IMG/VR virus record: IMGVR_UViG_3300022074_000343
Span: 1 to 25,394 of that record
DNA: 25,394 nucleotides
Direction: 5' to 3' (one strand)
Origin: a virus
Shown: piece after piece, positions 1-8,901 of the stretch
Layout: every line of letters begins with the position of its first letter
How positions within the stretch are numbered: the first letter of the stretch is position 1
Program-made: the position numbers and the translations under genes
The notes under the pieces: model-generated
Told to the model about the DNA's origin: nothing
Seen by the model: the letters and a program-made list of their open reading frames with translations, nothing else
Database searches by the model: none

Positions 1-141
1 ATTCTTAAGTTTGAACCTATAATCGAAGAAGAACAAGAAACAAGAACGACAACTACAGCAACTACCACTCAACAAAGCGGGGGCTCGGGCGGTACCGTTT
101 CGCGCAAGCCCGCTCCCGATCCCACCTTCCCAAACCCTTAA
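1..141 (+). CDS. 3' end of an upstream protein, Thr/Gln and Ser/Gly-rich tail (partial)
   Basis: Frame 1 is open from the window edge for 46 codons and ends with TAA at 139-141. The visible tail starts with an acidic patch (IIEEEQE), continues through a Thr/Ala/Gln-rich low-complexity run and a short Gly/Ser stretch, and ends in a proline-rich tip (KPAPDPTFPNP). It looks like a disordered C-terminus. Nothing identifies the protein itself. Position directly upstream of virion genes suggests a structural protein, but that is only context. Confidence 0.6.
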   Translation: MLKFEPIIEEEQETRTTTTATTTQQSGGSGGTVSRKPAPDPTFPNP

Positions 142-158
142 CCAGAGAGATATAAGAA

Positions 159-560
159 ATGGATACCAAAACAGCCTTAAATATAGCTAAAATTCTTGTA
201 GAAGACGACTTGGTAGAAGAAGCAGCTGCCGAAACTATTGATTTTTACAACAACAATGTTCGTCGCTTTATTAGACCAAAGGCAAGTACCACAACTCTAA
301 TTGCCAATACTCACCTTAACGCTACATTTTCTCTTTCAGACATAGTTACTAAAGAACAAATTGATAATCCAAAAATCATAACTGACGATGGCAGGATGCT
401 TAATAAATTAAAGCCAAGACTTGACGTTAATTTCAACGATAGCGATGCAATTTTTGATTTAGATGATAGCCCAGACAGCCTAGTTTTAAAAAAACCCGTA
501 AAGAAAAAAAGTATACCAATAAAAATAAAAAACACTAAAACAAGAACAAAGTATAAATAA
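159..560 (+). CDS. Hypothetical protein, 133 aa, basic C-terminal tail
   Basis: I do not recognise a family. The ATG at 159 follows a purine-rich stretch (AGAGAGATATAAGAA) that can serve as ribosome binding site. The first 40 residues look helical and acidic (KILVEDDLVEEAAAETIDFY). The middle is mixed, and the last 25 residues are strongly basic (KKPVKKKSIPIKIKNTKTRTKYK), which could bind nucleic acid or another virion protein. The gene ends two bases before the next ATG and lies in a run of virion genes, so a structural or assembly role is the best contextual guess. Confidence 0.7.
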   Translation: MDTKTALNIAKILVEDDLVEEAAAETIDFYNNNVRRFIRPKASTTTLIANTHLNATFSLSDIVTKEQIDNPKIITDDGRMLNKLKPRLDVNFNDSDAIFDLDDSPDSLVLKKPVKKKSIPIKIKNTKTRTKYK

Positions 561-562
561 AT

Positions 563-1426
563 ATGGCAGCATCAACAGAAAAAAAAGACGCAACATCAGC
601 ATCAGCTCACAAGGCCCCAACTGAGACTCGGCCTGGGCCAAGTTTTGATGATATCTTTGCGCCCACCGGGAGAGGGGGAGATAACGATGAGATTGAATTA
701 CTAGACAATTATGAATATGAAGGAGCAAGACGACACGGATTTATCAATAATCTGCCAAGCTTTATTGGTAAAAGGCGTTATACAACAGCGGAAGATTTTG
801 AATTTGGAAACTTATCAGTATCACTCACCAACCCCCAAAACACAGACACACAAAATATTATCATCGATTTTGTTCACCATTTATTTAGTGAATTTGGCAA
901 TATAGACGCCTTCCTTCAAATCTCTACTCCTTTTAAAGCTATTACTTTAGATGACTCTTTTAATATGGCAACCGCTGCGTCGGCACTCGGTACTAGTGGT
1001 TTTGGAAGATACTTGGTGACAAAGGACAGTATAGAGCCGAAGATAACACCCTCCACAAGAGGAGCAAAAAATGTTGTTGTTGGCTATAGTTATGGGCCAA
1101 CAACATCAAAAGAGCTACAAAGACTGGCATTTAAAAATTCCTCAATAGCAGTATCAAAAGATATAATTTCAAGAATTTACGAACCACCTAAACCAAAAAG
1201 ATTCTCAAATTATTTTTCGGTTACCGACGAGCCCAGCGAGCAACTAATTATTCAAAGAAAAATTGAAGGTCAGGCGTTTAATGGTTCAAATTTTGAACAA
1301 ACTATTGTAGAATCTTACACGCAATCCTTAGTACAAGACGTAGAAAGTCCGCCAGAAGGACCTACGGAGGTAGATATAGGCTCTTTTACTTATAGTACCC
1401 CCACTACAAACACATCAACTTACTAA
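563..1426 (+). CDS. Putative virion protein, 287 aa
   Basis: No family is recognised. The first 50 residues are low-complexity and probably disordered (Ala/Ser/Lys, then Pro/Gly/Asp). A folded central part runs from about residue 55 to 240, and the C-terminus is a Ser/Thr/Pro/Tyr tail. The composition, rich in S/T/N/F with few charged catalytic-looking clusters, resembles phage structural proteins. The upstream bases are A/T only and give no Shine-Dalgarno match, so the start rests on frame and spacing. It sits 2 bp after the previous gene and 3 bp before the large 1048-aa gene, so these are probably co-translated virion components. Confidence 0.75.
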   Translation: MAASTEKKDATSASAHKAPTETRPGPSFDDIFAPTGRGGDNDEIELLDNYEYEGARRHGFINNLPSFIGKRRYTTAEDFEFGNLSVSLTNPQNTDTQNIIIDFVHHLFSEFGNIDAFLQISTPFKAITLDDSFNMATAASALGTSGFGRYLVTKDSIEPKITPSTRGAKNVVVGYSYGPTTSKELQRLAFKNSSIAVSKDIISRIYEPPKPKRFSNYFSVTDEPSEQLIIQRKIEGQAFNGSNFEQTIVESYTQSLVQDVESPPEGPTEVDIGSFTYSTPTTNTSTY

Positions 1427-1429
1427 CAA

Positions 1430-4400
1430 ATGACATTAAAAACTTCATACATTATTGATTCTAACCTTATCTCTGGTTCTTCCGAGGGCTTTCGGGGTCT
1501 TTTTTCATCTGGTATTGTTATTAGTGGTAGTAGTGGTTTTTACGCAGGCACGCAAAGACCTGCAGAGCTTAAGAATGTTGAACTTCATAGAAATGATGTT
1601 AGAGTAACTTCTAGCGATTCTTCACTTTTGCCTAGCTATGGGTATAATGTCAGGCTAACAGCATATCAAGAAAGTTTTATTAATGACGATTTTTGGAGAT
1701 ATTTCTTAATAGGCGGCGAATACGCAGATACAACTTATTCATCAAAATTTGATGAAGTGGTTTATAGTTCGCATTTAATTGATGCAGAGTTGCCGTACAC
1801 GTCAAGAGACGCTGTTAGACTGCCGACGACCTTTAATAGCTCGCTTACAGTTAGCTCAGAGTACTATAATTATTTAAAAAGATATCAAAATTATATCGCT
1901 ACAGTGGGTTCGCCTTCCCAAATAGCTAACTTTTATCTTCTTAGTGATAGCTTACTACAGCGAACATCTACAGAAACTGGTCGCTATGCTTTTTATACAA
2001 ATGCCGATCTTGAAGATTATCTCAATATAGAGTTTGTAAATTCGGCCTCGGCGGCAATAGTTGAACATAATCACATATTGTCTGCAGACCCAACGGATAT
2101 TCTTTCTGAATACAAAAATAGAACAATAAATACAAACGATATTTCAAACAAAAAAATTGATAGTGATTTAGAATCATTTAAGGCTAACATGCCATTTGGT
2201 GCTAAAATCAATATAGACGCCACACACACCGACAGCAATCAATCTTATAGAGCTGCGATTTCTTCTAGCAATGCACAAGTTGATTTTATTAGGCACTTAA
2301 AAGAAACCTTTATGGGTGAAAACAATGTTCAAGTCGCTGAAAACAACTTTGTTATTCTTAATATAGCATCATCTGGATCGGACGGAATCTCATATGTGGA
2401 AGACAAAGCATCTGTCTCTACTGTCAATGTGAGATTGGTAGATTATATTGATATGCTATCACAAATGTCCTTAAACCCAATTGCAAAAAGCACAGACTTT
2501 CTAATCCTAGAGTCCTCTTCTTATCAAGAACTGGTAAAGCAAGCATCAGACCCAACCGGATTTTATAGTCTGCTTCAATCGGCAAGAAACGATCAAATTC
2601 TTGAAAACACAAAAACACTCATTGATAACAACTATAATTCAAAAATTTTGCAACTTGAAGAGGCTTCTGAGTTTTTTACTAATTTTTACAACAAAACGAA
2701 TTCTGAAACTTACAAAGAAATAATTGCCTATAGAGTAGAAAAAATTGGTGGATCACCAACCGGCGATAACAGACAAGACTCTGTCCTACAGAACTTCTGG
2801 TTCTTCAATAAATCTAATGTGATTGAATACTTTGATTCGCAAGTAAAGTATAATCAAGATTATACCTATAATGTTTATGCATATATGTTAATCGAAGGCC
2901 TTAGTTATCAAACAAAAGACCTAAGAACAACCAGAAAATTAGCAGAGGAGAATTTTGATAACCTAGATGGTTCAGGTTTGTTAGGAACAAAATACTGTTT
3001 AGAGTTCTATGATCCATATACAAACGATACTAAAGAACAACTTTTTTCTCTCAATAACAGATTAACAGGTAGCAAAAGTGCAATAGAAGCGGAAAGAGAT
3101 TCTATAATTGACAATGACATACCAGCACTCCAGGCACTAATTTCTGGTTCTTTGGCTACAATGACAACAGCATTTTCTACCACCGCAACAAGCCCACCAA
3201 ATCCTAAAGTAACCCTTACAGGTATGAAATACCCTAATGGAAGTTCACCATCTAGTGCCGCAGCGCCTAGGATTTATTCAACTTATTATTTCTTGCTTAC
3301 AGGTAAACCGTATTCACGAGAACCCTTAGCTGGAAACCAGTTGTTTAACTTTGCTGAAGAGCCAATCTATTACCAAACTGCTGCCGAACTAATAGATTTT
3401 CATTTTAACAGTTCAACGTCGGGGTCCGTGCCGCGCCCAATGATCATGCCAGAAATTAATGAGCTAGAAGGCCTGGATTACTACAGAGAATATTTGAACA
3501 ACTTGCTCTGGCAAGTGGACCGAGATGCCCAAGAAGCCGGCGACTCTGAGGGAGTTGAACAAATAGCTCATCTTTTCCTGGATTTTATTTATACCGATCT
3601 GACAACCGTTTATATACCTGAGATGCAAGCCCGTCTTGATAACATTCAAGAACTAAATAACCTTTATGTCTCAGCGTCTTTGCTGGACGCGGAAGCAAGA
3701 GCCCAAAACTCTCTTGCCACTAATGCACAAGTCTTTTCTTTTGAAAGATATATGGCCGATTTTACATTGGATATAGAGCCATCCATAAAACTAGTTGAAG
3801 TTCCTCTAGAACAAAAACTAATCACAATTATAGATAACCCACCTAATACCGCCTTAGTACAGCCTACATTTGTTAAAGATGCATCCAGCAAGCTTGTATT
3901 TAATCTAAAACACGATGTGTTTTCTTATAACAATTTAAATTATCCTGTAAGCATAACAGCACAAGATGAAGAGAGGAGAGATGATTACTTTAGAAGCAAA
4001 GATTACATTGACATTTCTACATTAAAAGAAGCCACCGTCTCTCCTGCTGAATCGGTAGAAATATTTAGAACCAACGAGAGGCCAACATCATATTCTGACT
4101 TTTTTGGTAAGTCTTTAGCTTTGAAACAGATGAGGGATGGTGTTGATAGTACAATTTACAATGAACAGGTTTTTTACATATCGGCTAAAGAAAACACAAA
4201 GTACTACTTTGCTTTTAGGTTTATAAACTCTAATGGTGTTGCGGGTCCTTTGAGTAAAATTTATGAATCTGAATTAATTAATGATGGTGGATATAGGTAT
4301 GCGAACTTTTCAATTGTTGACCTAGACGAGAAAGTTGACGATCAAAGACCCTCAGTAGATTTTAAAAAGCTAGTTGCGTTGATTCCAAAAACATCTCAGC

Positions 4401-4576
4401 TTGAACTAAGCTTAGAAAATCTAGACTTCACCAAGACAGCTCAAGAGGAGCTTTCCAAAGTAACCCTGGCACCAAGCGTAGATGATCCGATATGGGGTAA
4501 AACCTTCAAAATCAGACTAACCTCTAGAAAAACACAAAAGAGGCTGGACTTAAACATTCAGTTTAAGAAACAATAA
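1430..4576 (+). CDS. Large virion structural protein, 1048 aa (probably tail, baseplate or neck)
   Basis: This is the longest gene of the window. The N-terminus is beta-rich with Ser/Gly turns (ISGSSEG, ISGSSGFY). A helical stretch near residues 540-570 (SKSAIEAERDSIIDNDIPALQ) could be coiled coil. Around residues 910-940 the segment TKYYFAFRFINSNGVAGPLS resembles a fibronectin-III-like or immunoglobulin-like beta domain with a following strand pair. The C-terminus is basic (SRKTQKRLDLNIQFKKQ). Size, Ser/Asn/Tyr-rich composition and lack of enzyme motifs point to a tail or baseplate protein. I cannot name an equivalent T4 gene. There is no clear Shine-Dalgarno before the ATG at 1430. A T4-late-like promoter follows the gene at 4591. 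Confidence 0.8.
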   Translation: MTLKTSYIIDSNLISGSSEGFRGLFSSGIVISGSSGFYAGTQRPAELKNVELHRNDVRVTSSDSSLLPSYGYNVRLTAYQESFINDDFWRYFLIGGEYADTTYSSKFDEVVYSSHLIDAELPYTSRDAVRLPTTFNSSLTVSSEYYNYLKRYQNYIATVGSPSQIANFYLLSDSLLQRTSTETGRYAFYTNADLEDYLNIEFVNSASAAIVEHNHILSADPTDILSEYKNRTINTNDISNKKIDSDLESFKANMPFGAKINIDATHTDSNQSYRAAISSSNAQVDFIRHLKETFMGENNVQVAENNFVILNIASSGSDGISYVEDKASVSTVNVRLVDYIDMLSQMSLNPIAKSTDFLILESSSYQELVKQASDPTGFYSLLQSARNDQILENTKTLIDNNYNSKILQLEEASEFFTNFYNKTNSETYKEIIAYRVEKIGGSPTGDNRQDSVLQNFWFFNKSNVIEYFDSQVKYNQDYTYNVYAYMLIEGLSYQTKDLRTTRKLAEENFDNLDGSGLLGTKYCLEFYDPYTNDTKEQLFSLNNRLTGSKSAIEAERDSIIDNDIPALQALISGSLATMTTAFSTTATSPPNPKVTLTGMKYPNGSSPSSAAAPRIYSTYYFLLTGKPYSREPLAGNQLFNFAEEPIYYQTAAELIDFHFNSSTSGSVPRPMIMPEINELEGLDYYREYLNNLLWQVDRDAQEAGDSEGVEQIAHLFLDFIYTDLTTVYIPEMQARLDNIQELNNLYVSASLLDAEARAQNSLATNAQVFSFERYMADFTLDIEPSIKLVEVPLEQKLITIIDNPPNTALVQPTFVKDASSKLVFNLKHDVFSYNNLNYPVSITAQDEERRDDYFRSKDYIDISTLKEATVSPAESVEIFRTNERPTSYSDFFGKSLALKQMRDGVDSTIYNEQVFYISAKENTKYYFAFRFINSNGVAGPLSKIYESELINDGGYRYANFSIVDLDEKVDDQRPSVDFKKLVALIPKTSQLELSLENLDFTKTAQEELSKVTLAPSVDDPIWGKTFKIRLTSRKTQKRLDLNIQFKKQ

Positions 4577-4590
4577 GAAGCAAGAAACAA

Positions 4591-4603
4591 AATAAATACT
4601 ATT
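4591..4603 (+). promoter_or_regulatory. T4-type late promoter candidate, AATAAATACTATT
   Basis: The 13 bases AATAAATACTATT differ from the T4 late promoter consensus as I recall it (TATAAATACTATT) only at the first base. They lie in the 47-bp gap between the 1048-aa and 335-aa structural genes. A start point a few bases beyond the motif would give a short leader holding the AGAGG ribosome binding site at about 4612-4616 and the ATG at 4624. T4 late promoters need only this -10 element plus phage factors (gp55, gp33, gp45). Those factors are not visible here, so their presence elsewhere in the genome is an inference. Confidence 0.55.
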
Positions 4604-4623
4604 TAGAATACAGAGGTAAATAC

Positions 4624-5631
4624 ATGGCTTTTTTAGATAACTCAGGCGATATCATCCTTGACGCCGTTTTGACAGATTTAGGCAGAAAGAGAATGGCAGA
4701 AGGAAGATTCTCTATTTCTAGTTTTTCTGTTGGGGATGATGAAATCGATTACTCACTTTTTAACGCAAATCACCCCAGCGGTTCTGCATATTTTGATTTA
4801 GAAATCATGCAATCACCAGTCATGGAGGCTGCGACAAAGCAAGTTTCATCAATCAAGTACGGTTTAATGAGCATTCAAAGAACAGATTTGTTGTTCATGC
4901 CCAGCATGGTTGTTAATGATCAATTGAACGAATCGGCGGTTAAGCACAATAATGTTTTTGTTATAGCTGTTAACAGAAAAACATATGATTCTATTAAAGG
5001 TCTAATTGGAGAATCAAAAGTGCTCGACCCCACTTCTAGAAACCCCAGCAAGAGTATAATTGTTGAAACAGGTGTTGAAGATTCCGAAAGACAGCCAACT
5101 CTAGAAAACAGAGAGTCAATTCTTTCCAACAATGGCCTTTTGGATAGAAATCTACAAATCAAGTTTGATTCTAGATTTATTTCTGGCATTAGAACCATAA
5201 CATCTGGTAAATTTGCTAACCTTTCTGACGGCGGTAAAGACATTGTATTAAATGAATTTAGAGATCAAGCACCAACTGGACTAACTGATTTTATCGATAA
5301 CTATGTAACATCTTTTGCCACGACTATACCAAACCTAATTAAAGTAAATCCAGATGGCTCTGGCGCTGGCGTTACTCTTTCTAAGATTGCAGGCCCAAGA
5401 GGGATGGCCTCAGCATTTATGTTGACCCCTTCAATTGAGATAAATGCAGAGGGAACCACTTCTCCATCTTTTTACACACTATATGGAAAAACAAATGTTA
5501 CTGAATCATCATTATTTGGCACTGGTGGTAGTAGCAAGTTCGACCATATTGATACAAATGTATATGTTGTTGGAACCACGAGTGGTGCCCAAATACAAGT
5601 GCCAATAAGACTAATAAGGCTAAGAGGTTAA
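4624..5631 (+). CDS. Conserved virion structural protein, 335 aa (MAFLDNSGDIILDAVLTD type)
   Basis: The N-terminus, MAFLDNSGDIILDAVLTD followed by LGRKRMAEGRFSI and VGDDEIDYSLFN, matches a type I recall as common next to structural genes of marine myoviruses, where it is labelled as a structural protein of unknown function. The rest is beta-rich with Ser/Thr/Gly turns and ends in a short basic strand (IRLIRLRG). It has a good AGAGG ribosome binding site and its own late-promoter candidate, fitting high late expression. The next gene starts one base after its stop codon. It could be a neck, tail-tube-associated or baseplate protein; the sequence alone does not decide. Confidence 0.8.
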   Translation: MAFLDNSGDIILDAVLTDLGRKRMAEGRFSISSFSVGDDEIDYSLFNANHPSGSAYFDLEIMQSPVMEAATKQVSSIKYGLMSIQRTDLLFMPSMVVNDQLNESAVKHNNVFVIAVNRKTYDSIKGLIGESKVLDPTSRNPSKSIIVETGVEDSERQPTLENRESILSNNGLLDRNLQIKFDSRFISGIRTITSGKFANLSDGGKDIVLNEFRDQAPTGLTDFIDNYVTSFATTIPNLIKVNPDGSGAGVTLSKIAGPRGMASAFMLTPSIEINAEGTTSPSFYTLYGKTNVTESSLFGTGGSSKFDHIDTNVYVVGTTSGAQIQVPIRLIRLRG

Positions 5632-5632
5632 T

Positions 5633-6670
5633 ATGCCAATATACTATGAACCAATAGACTCCACAAGCGATGTCGCAACAACACGAACACTTTTACATGA
5701 AGTTATACCACTTACCGGCACCATCATCAGCGGCACATATTCTGATAACAACGTAAAGAACTATTCTCACGGAATGTTCCAGTCCGTTTATGACTACCCA
5801 TTTCTAAGTTCTTCTGCAAATCATATTTTTGATCTAACAGTTGCGTATGATGAAAGCTCTCCTCTTTCAAGTTCTGCAAATGCAGTATTGAGAAGCAAGA
5901 AGATTAATCTTTACAATCAGTACTCTCAAGTATTGCTTGGCTACACTGGCAGTTCCAATCAGGTAAGAAAGTTTGAAAAAGATTTGACACTTGACGCTGC
6001 TGCTGCCGATCTTATGAAAGAGGTTTTTATCATTAACTTCTCAAGACTTCTTACAAAAGATGAAATAAAAAAGGGTTCTGTTTCAATTAGAATTGGCACA
6101 GGGTCATATGCAAATGCGGACCACCGCAATGAAGCAAGAATCTATACCGATTCTGCTGCTTCAAGCACTTCTGGTTTTCTTAATACTGTTGGTGGCGATT
6201 ATGGCATATTAAGCCACTCTTCTGGAGTTGGTGGAATTATTTTTTATCAAGCTGGAATTGCAATCATGTCAGGTTCAGTTTTTGATAGTACTCCTCAGTT
6301 TCATAGTGATTCTGCCGGCGTAAAAAGTTTTAGAAATGCTATGGTTAGTAGTTCAATTAGCGGAGCCTGTGATTCATTAAGGCGAAGACTGCAAGATATA
6401 CAATTTAATAACACAACAGAAATCAACTCTACGATTTATTTTTGCAGAATGGCAAACAATAAGTTCAACTATTCTTCCAATCCTACCTACACAAATCAAG
6501 GTAAAATTCGTGTGAAGAATGGGCTTAGGTCCAATCCACCTGTTTCATATGTTACTACAATTGGCCTGTACAACTCTCAAAATGAACTTTTGGCCGTGGC
6601 TAAGCTCTCAGAGCCTCTTAGAAAAGATCCAACAAACGAGCTTACTTTACGTGTACGTCTAGATTACTAA
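5633..6670 (+). CDS. Virion structural protein, 345 aa, paralogous C-terminal domain with next gene
   Basis: A beta-rich, Ser/Asn-rich protein without enzyme motifs. Residues about 130-155 hold FSRLLTKDEIKKGSVSIRIG, and a Gly-rich strand region (GVGGIIFYQAGIAIMSGS) follows. The last 75 residues hold NKFNYSSNPTY, then a strand with IGLYNSQNELLAVAKLSEP and the end LTLRVRLDY. The same elements occur in the same order in the 444-aa product of the next gene, so the two are paralogs at least in the C-terminal half. The ATG follows AGAGG at proper distance. A tail, fibre or baseplate role is likely from composition and context only. Confidence 0.8.
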   Translation: MPIYYEPIDSTSDVATTRTLLHEVIPLTGTIISGTYSDNNVKNYSHGMFQSVYDYPFLSSSANHIFDLTVAYDESSPLSSSANAVLRSKKINLYNQYSQVLLGYTGSSNQVRKFEKDLTLDAAAADLMKEVFIINFSRLLTKDEIKKGSVSIRIGTGSYANADHRNEARIYTDSAASSTSGFLNTVGGDYGILSHSSGVGGIIFYQAGIAIMSGSVFDSTPQFHSDSAGVKSFRNAMVSSSISGACDSLRRRLQDIQFNNTTEINSTIYFCRMANNKFNYSSNPTYTNQGKIRVKNGLRSNPPVSYVTTIGLYNSQNELLAVAKLSEPLRKDPTNELTLRVRLDY

Positions 6671-6676
6671 AGGAGG
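6671..6676 (+). promoter_or_regulatory. Strong Shine-Dalgarno AGGAGG deciding a GTG start
   Basis: AGGAGG, part of AAGGAGGT at 6670-6677, lies four bases upstream of the GTG at 6681. No ATG is near in this frame, so this site fixes the GTG start of the 444-aa gene. It is the best anti-16S match I see in the window and implies a host with ordinary Shine-Dalgarno initiation. Confidence 0.7.
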
Positions 6677-6680
6677 TCTA

Positions 6681-8015
6681 GTGTCCTTCAAGAAGTTTTC
6701 AAAAAACGACAAAACATTAAGCACAGTCAGAACTTATCCGCATAATTCATTTTTTATTTATTCGGGCAGTGTGGTCTACAACAACCACTCAGTTGAGTCC
6801 GGCTCCTTTTCTAATGATGTTAAGGGTACTAGTGGCGGCATAAGTCTTTATGAATTTAATATTGACAAAGCCGGCACTACTGTGTTTACTGGTAGCGTAG
6901 GCAACGAAGATATTGGCACAATAACGACCGGTAAGAATCCGCCAATTATACCATTTGTTATAAAAGGCTCTTCTAACCAACTATTAAAATCAACAAATAG
7001 AAAACTAACATTAGTTGGTTTTCCGACAGCCTCAGATGGCAGTGCTGTTATTCAAGCATCTGGTCCCTCTGTAGACGTAAGTAGAGAATACGCTTCCAAA
7101 GAACGTGGTGATATCTTGACTGGCTCAGCATATACACTCAGCTCGTCTATTTTTAGAGAGCTACTGGTTCAGCCAGGAGTGTTAAGTTCGGCAGGAGTTC
7201 CAAACAGTCGTGAATTCTTCGCATTAAAAAACACATTGGATTTTTATGGAACGAGAAGCACTCATTATAGAGTTACTTCATCTTTTGGGAATAAAAATAC
7301 TCAAACTATAAATCTTATAAAGATACCAAAAATATTCTACGGAACTAAAATAAAACCAGGAAGTCTGTCTTTAAAGTTTTTCTATACGGGCTCCTTGGTA
7401 GGCGAGCTAAGTGACTCTAAGTATAACGGCGAATTAATACAGACAGGCCCAACAGGGTCAACTGGCTCAGGGTCTGTTGCTGGTGTTGTACTCTACGAAG
7501 AAGGGTTTATTCTACTAACCGGTAGCTGGGGACTGACACAAAAAATTAGCCTAAAATCAGGATCATCAGATGTTTCTGGATCTTGGTTATATTTTGGTGC
7601 AGGAGCAAATGATGGGATTGCTGCTATCTCGGGGATAGTTAGCTCTTCATATCACAGCGCATCTTTTGATTTATCTTTCAAGGGTATGTCAGATGTTCAT
7701 GTTAGTACCCTATACACACACGCCAGAAGAGGCGAGGTTAATTTTTCAAACAACCCAACATTTATTGAATATGGCCAAACTTATACATCACTGACTTCTT
7801 CTAACATTTACCAAGAAAACGATAAACTAACTATAAAGAACACAGTATCATCTAGCTTCTCAGATCATACTGCTGACTTCAAAAGACAAGTATACATATC
7901 AAGAATTGGCGTGTATGATAAAGACAAGAACCTTCTGGGTATTGCTACATTATCTAACCCAATCTTAAAAGAAGAAGGGCAAGATATCTCATTTAAACTA
8001 AAAATGGATTTTTGA
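6681..8015 (+). CDS. Virion structural protein, 444 aa, paralog of preceding gene (GTG start)
   Basis: It starts at GTG with a strong AGGAGG. The N-terminal 120 residues are specific to it. The C-terminal half repeats the architecture of the 345-aa neighbour: KIKPGSLSLKFFYTGS matches KKGSVSIRIG, VAGVVLYEEGFILLTGS matches VGGIIFYQAGIAIMSGS, VNFSNNPTF matches FNYSSNPTY, and IGVYDKDKNLLGIATLSNP matches IGLYNSQNELLAVAKLSEP. A small Gly/Ser/Thr run (TGPTGSTGSGS) sits between strands. It is probably an appendage or baseplate protein that arose by duplication. Its stop codon overlaps the next ATG (TGATG). Confidence 0.8.
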   Translation: MSFKKFSKNDKTLSTVRTYPHNSFFIYSGSVVYNNHSVESGSFSNDVKGTSGGISLYEFNIDKAGTTVFTGSVGNEDIGTITTGKNPPIIPFVIKGSSNQLLKSTNRKLTLVGFPTASDGSAVIQASGPSVDVSREYASKERGDILTGSAYTLSSSIFRELLVQPGVLSSAGVPNSREFFALKNTLDFYGTRSTHYRVTSSFGNKNTQTINLIKIPKIFYGTKIKPGSLSLKFFYTGSLVGELSDSKYNGELIQTGPTGSTGSGSVAGVVLYEEGFILLTGSWGLTQKISLKSGSSDVSGSWLYFGAGANDGIAAISGIVSSSYHSASFDLSFKGMSDVHVSTLYTHARRGEVNFSNNPTFIEYGQTYTSLTSSNIYQENDKLTIKNTVSSSFSDHTADFKRQVYISRIGVYDKDKNLLGIATLSNPILKEEGQDISFKLKMDF

Positions 8016-8353
8016 TGTTTCCAATTGTAATAGTGTCACCATTCTTTACAAAACTAATGTCAGTTTTTATTGATGTTTATGCGATTACACTTTTTCCATT
8101 TATTATTTCAAAAGAAAAGATGGACGAGGTAACCCTTAATCATGAAAAGATACACATAGAACAACAGAAAGAACTGCTTGTTGTTTTCTTTTATCTTCTA
8201 TATGCTTACTACTACATTGAAAATTATTACTTCTTTAGAGATACACACACAGCCTATATGATGATACCATTTGAAAGAGAGGCATACGAATACGATGGTG
8301 ATTTAGATTATCTCTCAAAAAGAAAAAGATATAGGTGGTTACATTTTAGATGA
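8015..8353 (+). CDS. Small HExxH putative membrane metallopeptidase-like protein, 112 aa
   Basis: I chose the ATG at 8015, inside the TGATG overlap with the previous stop, over the TTG one codon earlier. Residues 1-32 are hydrophobic (PIVIVSPFFTKLMSVF, YAITLFPFII). Next come H43-E44-K-I-H47 (NHEKIHIEQQKELL), an aromatic probable membrane segment at 54-72, and FEREAYEYD at 86-94, whose Glu could be a third zinc ligand as in gluzincin peptidases. I recall similar proteins (NHExIHxxQQxE plus FEREAY) as short hypotheticals in Bacteroidota and some marine phages. It is far shorter than known HExxH proteases, so activity is unproven. It overlaps the resolvase gene by ATGA. Confidence 0.65.
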   Translation: MFPIVIVSPFFTKLMSVFIDVYAITLFPFIISKEKMDEVTLNHEKIHIEQQKELLVVFFYLLYAYYYIENYYFFRDTHTAYMMIPFEREAYEYDGDLDYLSKRKRYRWLHFR

Positions 8354-8883
8354 TACTTGGTATTGATGTATCGACAAGCATTACAGGATTTTCTGTTATA
8401 GACCATACAGGAACGCTACAACACTTCAGCAATACAGATCTTAGAAAACACAAAGACTTTTTTGTCAAATCCATTCTTGTAAAAGAGCATTTACTTGACA
8501 TATACGAAAAATTTGATATAACTGATGTGTATATCGAAAAGCCATTTGCTTTCTTCAACTCTGGTGGTTCTAGTGCCGCGACTATGGCAAAACTACAGAA
8601 GTTTAATGGTGTTGTCTCTTGGATATCTTTTGAAGTATTCCAAGTAAAGCCAGAATATCTGACAGCAGGCCAAGCTAGGAAGTTGGTAGGTATTTCTGTA
8701 CCTAGAGGCAAAAAAGCTAAGAAAGTTGTTATGGAACACTTGATAGAGCACGAACCTGATTTCGAAGTTGAATGGACAAGAAATGGTAACCCAAAGCCCT
8801 GCTACTTTGATATGGCCGATGCTATCGTAGTTGCTAGGGCAGGCTTTGAGACGCAGAAGAAAGAGGTTGACGGGACCGCTTAG
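8350..8883 (+). CDS. RuvC-like Holliday junction resolvase, 177 aa
   Basis: The fold and acidic residues of the RuvC/RNase H superfamily are visible: D6 in ILGIDVSTSITGFSVID, E63 in VYIEKPFAFF, and D154 plus D157 in YFDMADAIVVA. A lysine-rich segment (RGKKAKKVV, 119-127) precedes the last motif. The length is normal for RuvC. Such enzymes cut four-way junctions so that branched replicating phage DNA can be packaged; T4 uses the unrelated endonuclease VII (gp49) for this, so this phage would have the alternative solution. It lies between the HExxH gene (ATGA overlap) and the primase gene, forming a small DNA-metabolism block within late genes. Confidence 0.85.
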   Translation: MILGIDVSTSITGFSVIDHTGTLQHFSNTDLRKHKDFFVKSILVKEHLLDIYEKFDITDVYIEKPFAFFNSGGSSAATMAKLQKFNGVVSWISFEVFQVKPEYLTAGQARKLVGISVPRGKKAKKVVMEHLIEHEPDFEVEWTRNGNPKPCYFDMADAIVVARAGFETQKKEVDGTA

Positions 8884-8901
8884 GCTGGATACAATCAGGT
8901 C

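Noticed and set aside
552-559. Exact T4 late octamer TATAAATA upstream of the gene at 563
   Set aside because: A start point would fall inside the coding sequence of 563 and the bases are the last codons of the preceding gene, so a functional promoter is unlikely.
2125-2132. AATAAATA late-promoter-like bases
   Set aside because: Deep inside the 1048-aa gene in an AT-rich context with no gene start nearby; expected by chance.
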